Source: Desulfovibrio desulfuricans (GTDB lineage Bacteria; Desulfobacterota; Desulfovibrionia; Desulfovibrionales; Desulfovibrionaceae). Taken from it: 64,000 nt of DNA. A model generated the notes under the pieces. The model had not been told where the DNA came from, did no database searches, and saw only the letters and a program-made list of their open reading frames with translations. Where the stretch lies: the NCBI RefSeq assembly GCF_004801255.1, contig NZ_CP036295.1, forward strand, positions 1,314,001-1,378,000, in the 5' to 3' direction. This document shows positions 60,157-64,000 of the stretch, one piece after another. Position numbers and translations under genes: made by a program. Positions within the stretch are counted from its first letter, which is position 1, and each line of letters opens with the position of its first letter.

Positions 60157-61161
60157 TTATTTGGAGTCGCGGTAGCTGGCGGCGCTGTCCAGAATGGCCT
60201 GGCAGTTGGGAACAGTGTCGTAAAAGAGCTTCCAGCTGCGCTTGCCTGCTTCGACCAGATATTCGTGAAATTCCTTGCTGGGCGTGTTGATGTGGCCCTT
60301 GTTGGCAAGGATGGTTTCCTTGGCCTTTTCGTCGCCTTCCTTGACCATGCTCCACACGTCGTTGGCGGAGCGCTTGGCCGCTTCGTCAAACCACTTTTTG
60401 TCCTCGGCGGGCAGCGACTGGTAGAACTTGTCGTTGATGTAGAGCGAGTGGATGACAAGGATGTGGCCGGTAAGGGTAATCTCGGGCGTGATTTCGTACA
60501 TTTTGAGGCTGACGATATCGGCAAGCGGGCTGTCGCCGCCGTCGATAACGCCCTGATCGAGGGCGCCGGGCACTTCCGCAAAGGGCATGGGCTGACCGCT
60601 GATGCCGCATTCCTTGGCAAAGTTGGTGTACAGCGGAATGTTGGGCACGCGCATGCGCAGGCCCTTTATGTCTTCGACCGTATTGATGGGCTTTTTGGTG
60701 TAGAAGTGGCGGAAGCCCAAGGGAAAGGCGTTCATGGTGCGCAGGCCGGATTTTTCGGTAAAGCCTTCGTTGATCAGGTCAAAGGTCTTGCCTTCCATGG
60801 CGCGGCGGGCGTGATCCAGGTTGTCAAACAGCATGGGCGTTTCGAGCATGGCCATGGCGGGGTGCAGGGCAGAGGTCTGCGTGCCGGTGGCGCACATCTG
60901 GATGATGCCCTTGCGGGTGGCGGCGATGTAGGCGTCCTCCTTGCCCAGCTGGCTGTTGGGGAAGACCTGCACCTCGTATTTACCGTTGGAAAGCTCGGCA
61001 AGATACTTGCCAAACAGATGCATGCCCAGGGTTTCCGGCTCGCCTTCGGGCTTCATGCCCGCAATCTTGATGAGGGTTTTGGCCTCAGAGGTCGGGGCAA
61101 AGCCAAGGGTCATGCCGCAAACAAGACCCAGTGCGATAAACAGGGCTACGATACGTTTCAT
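60157..61161 (-). CDS. dctP: TRAP transporter substrate-binding protein DctP
   Basis: 334 residues from the ATG behind AGGAGG; an upstream in-frame start is rejected because it lacks a signal peptide. Signal peptide at about 1-26 (MKRIVALFIALGLVCGMTLG, cleavage after SEA). The DctP fold includes GMRVPNIPLY-type substrate region (KGLRMRVPNIPLY, with the conserved Arg that binds the carboxylate) and EVPGALDQGVIDGGD. Organic-acid specificity is likely, but the ligand is unknown. Confidence 0.95.
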   Translation of the reverse strand: MKRIVALFIALGLVCGMTLGFAPTSEAKTLIKIAGMKPEGEPETLGMHLFGKYLAELSNGKYEVQVFPNSQLGKEDAYIAATRKGIIQMCATGTQTSALHPAMAMLETPMLFDNLDHARRAMEGKTFDLINEGFTEKSGLRTMNAFPLGFRHFYTKKPINTVEDIKGLRMRVPNIPLYTNFAKECGISGQPMPFAEVPGALDQGVIDGGDSPLADIVSLKMYEITPEITLTGHILVIHSLYINDKFYQSLPAEDKKWFDEAAKRSANDVWSMVKEGDEKAKETILANKGHINTPSKEFHEYLVEAGKRSWKLFYDTVPNCQAILDSAASYRDSK

Positions 61162-61230
61162 TCTGTAAACCTCCTGCTGGTGAAACTTTTGTGCCACAAT
61201 AGTAATGAACCCAAACCCTGACCACAGCAG

Positions 61231-61246
61231 GGCCATAGTTATACCA
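61231..61246 (-). promoter_or_regulatory. possible sigma-54 promoter of dctPQM
   Basis: On the minus strand TGGTATAACTATGGCC has GG and GC 10 bp apart, 70 nt upstream of dctP. It has several mismatches. A second site (TGGCACAAAAGTTTCA, 61181-61196) has a perfect -24 but a poor -12 and would leave too short a leader. Confidence 0.3.
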
Positions 61247-61801
61247 TGCAACGGTCTGCATACCCCAATGCACGCAGAGCGTTAGATCCTTGCAGGCCAA
61301 AAGCTGAGGCAAACTTAATGGACGTACCACCAAAAATTCAACTGTTATTTGCGGTAAAAGTTTAATTTTTTCAAGATAAATGTTAAATGGGCCTTAAAAA
61401 ACCCTACCAATTGAATGCGATATGTAAAAAACTGGTCAGGCGATGAATTCTTTTATCAGGTTTTAAAGTTATATTGAATAGATATTTATTATTTTAATGC
61501 TAATATAATATGAAAATATTGTATTTGTATTTATTAAGTATATAGAACATGAGTTTTGTATGTAAAAATAATAAATATTTTGTATAATGAGTAAAAAATT
61601 TCTGTCTGAAAACTTTTTTATAAAAAAATATTATTTTTTATAAAAAAATTGTGCAGCATATTTACCTATGTAATCAAAACAATACAAAAATTTTTAAATA
61701 TAGCATGTGTAGTGTTAAAATATGTGACAAATACATTACAGTTATGTGACGTTTTTATGTCGCAGGTGGTAAGCAGCTGAAAACCCCGCCATTTCAGCGA
61801 A

Positions 61802-61843
61802 CCCGCCCTTTCAGCTGCAACAGATATCAGCTGAAAGGGCGGG
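61802..61843. repeat. perfect 16-bp inverted repeat
   Basis: CCCGCCCTTTCAGCTG, 10 bases, then the exact complement. A further CAGCTGAAA copy lies about 30 bp before it. There is no T-tract on either side, so it is not a clear terminator of the DUF362 gene. Confidence 0.7.
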
Positions 61844-61987
61844 GGATGCACGATGCTGCCGTGGCGGAGGCCTTGCTGCCTGTATGTACGCTTGTCCATG
61901 CCGCGCCGTGCGAGGCTGCTTGCCCCGCAGCCAGCAGGCAGGCTGCGGAGCTTCGCTACTGGGTTGCCCCGCGCTCCGGGGCGGGCC

Positions 61988-63085
61988 CTATACCTTTTTA
62001 AGCTTGTATTCGCGGCTTCCGAGGCCCAGCGATTCGCCGTAGGCGAGCTGCACAGTGCCGCAGGTGTTGGGCCAGCGGGCGGTAAACTTGTCGGTTATCT
62101 CGGCTGCGGGCAAGCCCGACGCAAGGGACGGCGCTTTTGACACCAGGTCAAAACAGGCCTGATCAAGGGCCACCGGGTCGGTTGAAGCCAGAATGCCCAG
62201 GTCGGGAACCAGCGGCATGTCGCTCCATGGCGCGCAATCGCAGTCTGGCGTTACATTGAGTACAAAGTTGATATAGCAAATATTTTTTTTACGCCCTTTA
62301 ACAACGCCGTAAGCATACTCCGTCATGCGTTCCATGAACGGTTGAATTTCTGTTTCCCAGTCGACGCTGATGGCCTTTTCGGGGCAGACGGTGATGCACT
62401 CAAAGCAGCCGATGCATTTTGCAATGTCCACAACGCTCTTTTTGCTCTTCATGCTGAGGGCGTGTTGCGGGCATACCTTGACGCACTTGGCGCAGCCGAC
62501 GCATTTTTTATCGCTCACAGACACATGGGTTGCGTGTTGCTCCTTTTTGCCGCGCACCCCTGCGCCGCCCATGGCCAGATTTTTTATGGCCCCGCCAAAG
62601 CCCGCCATTTCGTGGCCCTTAAAATGCGACAGCACCACCATTGCCGGAGCGCGGCGAATCTCTGTGGCTATGTGCACCTCTTTGAAATGCTTGCCGTTAA
62701 TGCGCACAGGTTGGTCGTTTTCGCCATACAGGCCGTCGGCAAGAATGACCGGCGCGTGCACAACCGACGGCGCAAAGCCGTGGGCATAGGCTGTTTGCAT
62801 GTGGTCGACCGCGTTGTGGCGACTGCCGGAATACAGGGTGGTTGTATCAGTCAAAAAAGGCTTGCCGCCCGCTTCAACAATCTTGTCCACCACCTGTCGC
62901 ACCAGTGTGGGGTTGAGATGGGTGTCGTTGCCGTATTCGCCAAAGTGCAGCTTTATGGCGGCGAGTTCTTTTTTCTTGATGATTTTCTTCAGGTTAAGGG
63001 CATCGCAAAGCCGGGCAACCTTGGCTATTTTGCTGTTGTCGTGCGAGCGGCAATGCATGTCTGCATAATAGACTGTGGCGGGCAT
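61988..63085 (-). CDS. DUF362 protein with two 4Fe-4S ferredoxin motifs
   Basis: 365 residues. The N-terminal DUF362 part has IKLHFGEYGNDTHLNP, TDTTTLYSGSRHNAVDH and LSHFKGHEMAGFGGAIKNLAMG. A 2[4Fe-4S] insert follows (CVGCAKCVKVCPQHAL and CIGCFECITVCPEKAI, about 190-235), then DUF362 continues (DPVALDQACFDLV). It is common in anaerobes; the function is unproven, probably redox. A GGAGG site precedes the ATG. It is monocistronic and divergent from upp. Confidence 0.93.
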   Translation of the reverse strand: MPATVYYADMHCRSHDNSKIAKVARLCDALNLKKIIKKKELAAIKLHFGEYGNDTHLNPTLVRQVVDKIVEAGGKPFLTDTTTLYSGSRHNAVDHMQTAYAHGFAPSVVHAPVILADGLYGENDQPVRINGKHFKEVHIATEIRRAPAMVVLSHFKGHEMAGFGGAIKNLAMGGAGVRGKKEQHATHVSVSDKKCVGCAKCVKVCPQHALSMKSKKSVVDIAKCIGCFECITVCPEKAISVDWETEIQPFMERMTEYAYGVVKGRKKNICYINFVLNVTPDCDCAPWSDMPLVPDLGILASTDPVALDQACFDLVSKAPSLASGLPAAEITDKFTARWPNTCGTVQLAYGESLGLGSREYKLKKV

Positions 63086-63216
63086 GGTCTGACCTCCGAA
63101 TATGAGTGTTTGCGCGGCCGCAGGGCTGGCGCGGCAGAAGGGTTGCGCCCTGTGAGGCAGGCCTCACTCTACCGTAAGTCGGTTTGACAGAGCAATAGCG
63201 CAGCAGGAAAGTATGA

Positions 63217-63245
63217 TTGACATAACATGTGATTAAGAATAGCGT
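63217..63245 (+). promoter_or_regulatory. possible sigma-70 promoter of upp
   Basis: TTGACA, 17 bp, TAGCGT, about 50 nt before the upp start. The -35 is perfect, the -10 poor. Confidence 0.35.
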
Positions 63246-63296
63246 ATTTCGGTTTTAATTTTTTTTATCCGCCCGTATGTAAGGTAAGGAGGCGTT

Positions 63297-63923
63297 ATGG
63301 CCGTTTATGTCGTTGATCATCCTCTTGTGCGCCACAAGCTGGGCATTTTGCGCATGGGGGCCACCTCCACGCGCGAGTTCCGTACCGTTTCCAACGAAAT
63401 TGCGCGCTTGCTGATTTACGAAGCCACCAAGGGCTTTCGCACCGAAAAGCACACCGTCGAAGGCTGGGCCGGACCGGTGGAAATTGAGGTCATTTCGGGC
63501 AAGATGGTGACGGTTGTGCCCATTTTGCGCGCGGGCCTTGGCCTGATGGACGGCGTGCTGGACATGATACCCGGCGCCAAGATCAGCGTCGTGGGGCTGT
63601 ATCGCAACGAAGAAACGCTCGAACCCGTTGAATATTACGTAAAGCTCGCCACCGACATGGATCAGCGGCTGGCTATCATTCTCGACCCCATGCTGGCCAC
63701 TGGCGGATCGCTCATCGCCGCCATCAGCCTGCTCAAGCGCCATGGCTGCAAGCAGATATGCAGCCTCAACCTTGTGTGCGCCCCCGAGGGGCTCTCAAAG
63801 GTGCAGGCCGCCCACCCAGACGTGGACATTTACACGGCCGCCATCGATTCGCATCTGAATGAAAACGGCTATATCATCCCTGGTCTCGGCGACGCCGGCG
63901 ACCGTATCTTCGGAACCAAGTAG
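63297..63923 (+). CDS. upp: uracil phosphoribosyltransferase
   Basis: 208 residues. It begins [19 protein letters not shown], with the PRPP-binding loop [16 protein letters not shown] and the C-terminal uracil-binding block [18 protein letters not shown]. It converts uracil and PRPP to UMP. GTAAGGAGG gives a strong ribosome site. A probable permease gene starts 10 nt after its stop, the usual upp-uraA pair. Confidence 0.98.
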   Translation: MAVYVVDHPLVRHKLGILRMGATSTREFRTVSNEIARLLIYEATKGFRTEKHTVEGWAGPVEIEVISGKMVTVVPILRAGLGLMDGVLDMIPGAKISVVGLYRNEETLEPVEYYVKLATDMDQRLAIILDPMLATGGSLIAAISLLKRHGCKQICSLNLVCAPEGLSKVQAAHPDVDIYTAAIDSHLNENGYIIPGLGDAGDRIFGTK

Positions 63924-63933
63924 CGAGGATCCC

Positions 63934-64000
63934 ATGAGCTCAGCCAGCGCGCGGCGCGAAATTGCACCCACTGACTATAATTTTCGCTTCAGGGATTGCC
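63934..64000 (+). CDS. uraA: probable uracil permease, 5' end only
   Basis: Only 22 codons lie in the window (MSSASARREIAPTDYNFRFRDC); the gene runs off the end. TDYNFRFRDC resembles the start of uracil/xanthine permeases found after upp in Desulfovibrio, and GAGG precedes the ATG. The call rests mainly on position. Confidence 0.5.
   Translation, partial: MSSASARREIAPTDYNFRFRDC

Larger units (their letters stand above)
61162..61987. other. AT-rich gene-free region upstream of dctP
   Basis: 826 bases. 61320-61760 is strikingly AT-rich compared with the rest of the window. A perfect 16-bp stem-loop sits at 61802-61843. The only longer ORF (61666-61899, minus) has no ribosome site or recognisable sequence. 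It presumably contains the dctP promoter. Confidence 0.6.

Noticed and set aside
61666..61899. 77-codon minus-strand open frame in the AT-rich region
   Set aside because: It runs across the 16-bp inverted repeat, lacks a ribosome site and is mostly a product of AT-rich sequence.

Overview
The window is GC-rich, gene-dense DNA that most resembles a sulfate-reducing deltaproteobacterium of the Desulfovibrio group. The reasons are a strictly anaerobic-type nif operon (nifH-nifI1-nifI2-nifD-nifK-nifE-nifN/B with clostridial-length NifD and NifK), GlpABC, a TRAP dicarboxylate-type transporter, a DUF362 ferredoxin protein, and a pair of PEP-synthase-like proteins beside a two-component system of a kind I associate with Desulfovibrio. 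Genus assignment is inference; there is no rRNA gene in the window. No tRNA, rRNA, CRISPR array, transposase or integrase was seen.

Layout. 1-7.4 kb: a tight plus-strand operon of two paralogous PEP-synthase-like proteins flanking a histidine kinase and a stand-alone receiver. The first paralog has lost its phospho-histidine, and both have an unrecognised C-terminal domain in place of the PEP-binding barrel. 7.6-8.6 kb: a 2-hydroxyacid dehydrogenase. 8.9-10.9 kb: groES-groEL (minus). 11.3-14.3 kb: a 1024-residue protein of unknown function with a PHP-like segment and C-terminal membrane spans. 14.6-17.3 kb: two small unknown proteins and a diguanylate cyclase. 17.5-23.1 kb: radA, a CYTH protein, clpS, clpA and aat, i.e. 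most of the bacterial N-degron pathway in one cluster. 23.6-28.7 kb: uvrB, ligA, dapB. 29-32.6 kb: a chemoreceptor with a FliA-type promoter and an EamA exporter (minus). 32.8-34 kb: an unknown protein and panD. 34.1-36 kb: a minus-strand DnaJ-like/YkgJ/CoA-binding operon. 36.2-38.2 kb: a Kef-type antiporter.

38.4-50.8 kb (minus) is the nitrogen fixation region. Transcription starts at a candidate sigma-54 promoter upstream of nifH. It reads nifH, the PII-like regulators nifI1 and nifI2, nifDK, nifE, a three-part nifN-nifB-nifX fusion, homocitrate synthase split into two genes in the order nifV-omega then nifV-alpha, then an AnfO-family protein and a repeat protein coupled to it by a 4-bp overlap. 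The set encodes the iron protein, the MoFe protein, the FeMo-cofactor scaffold and NifB-co synthesis, homocitrate supply and post-translational ammonium switch-off; nifS, nifU, nifA and molybdate transport are not here.

51.6-56.6 kb (minus): glpA-glpB-glpC (anaerobic glycerol-3-phosphate dehydrogenase) followed by a methyltransferase. 56.8-57.6 kb: a HAD phosphatase. 57.7-58.05 kb: the decayed 3' end of a gamma-glutamyltransferase gene. 58.1-61.2 kb: a dctP-dctQ-dctM TRAP transporter (minus). 61.2-62 kb: an AT-rich gene-free stretch. 62-63.1 kb: the DUF362 protein. 63.3-64 kb: upp and the first codons of a probable uracil permease, cut by the window end.

The most unusual items are the PEP-synthase-like pair wired to a two-component system, the 1024-residue membrane protein, and the AnfO-like plus repeat-protein module at the end of a molybdenum nif operon.
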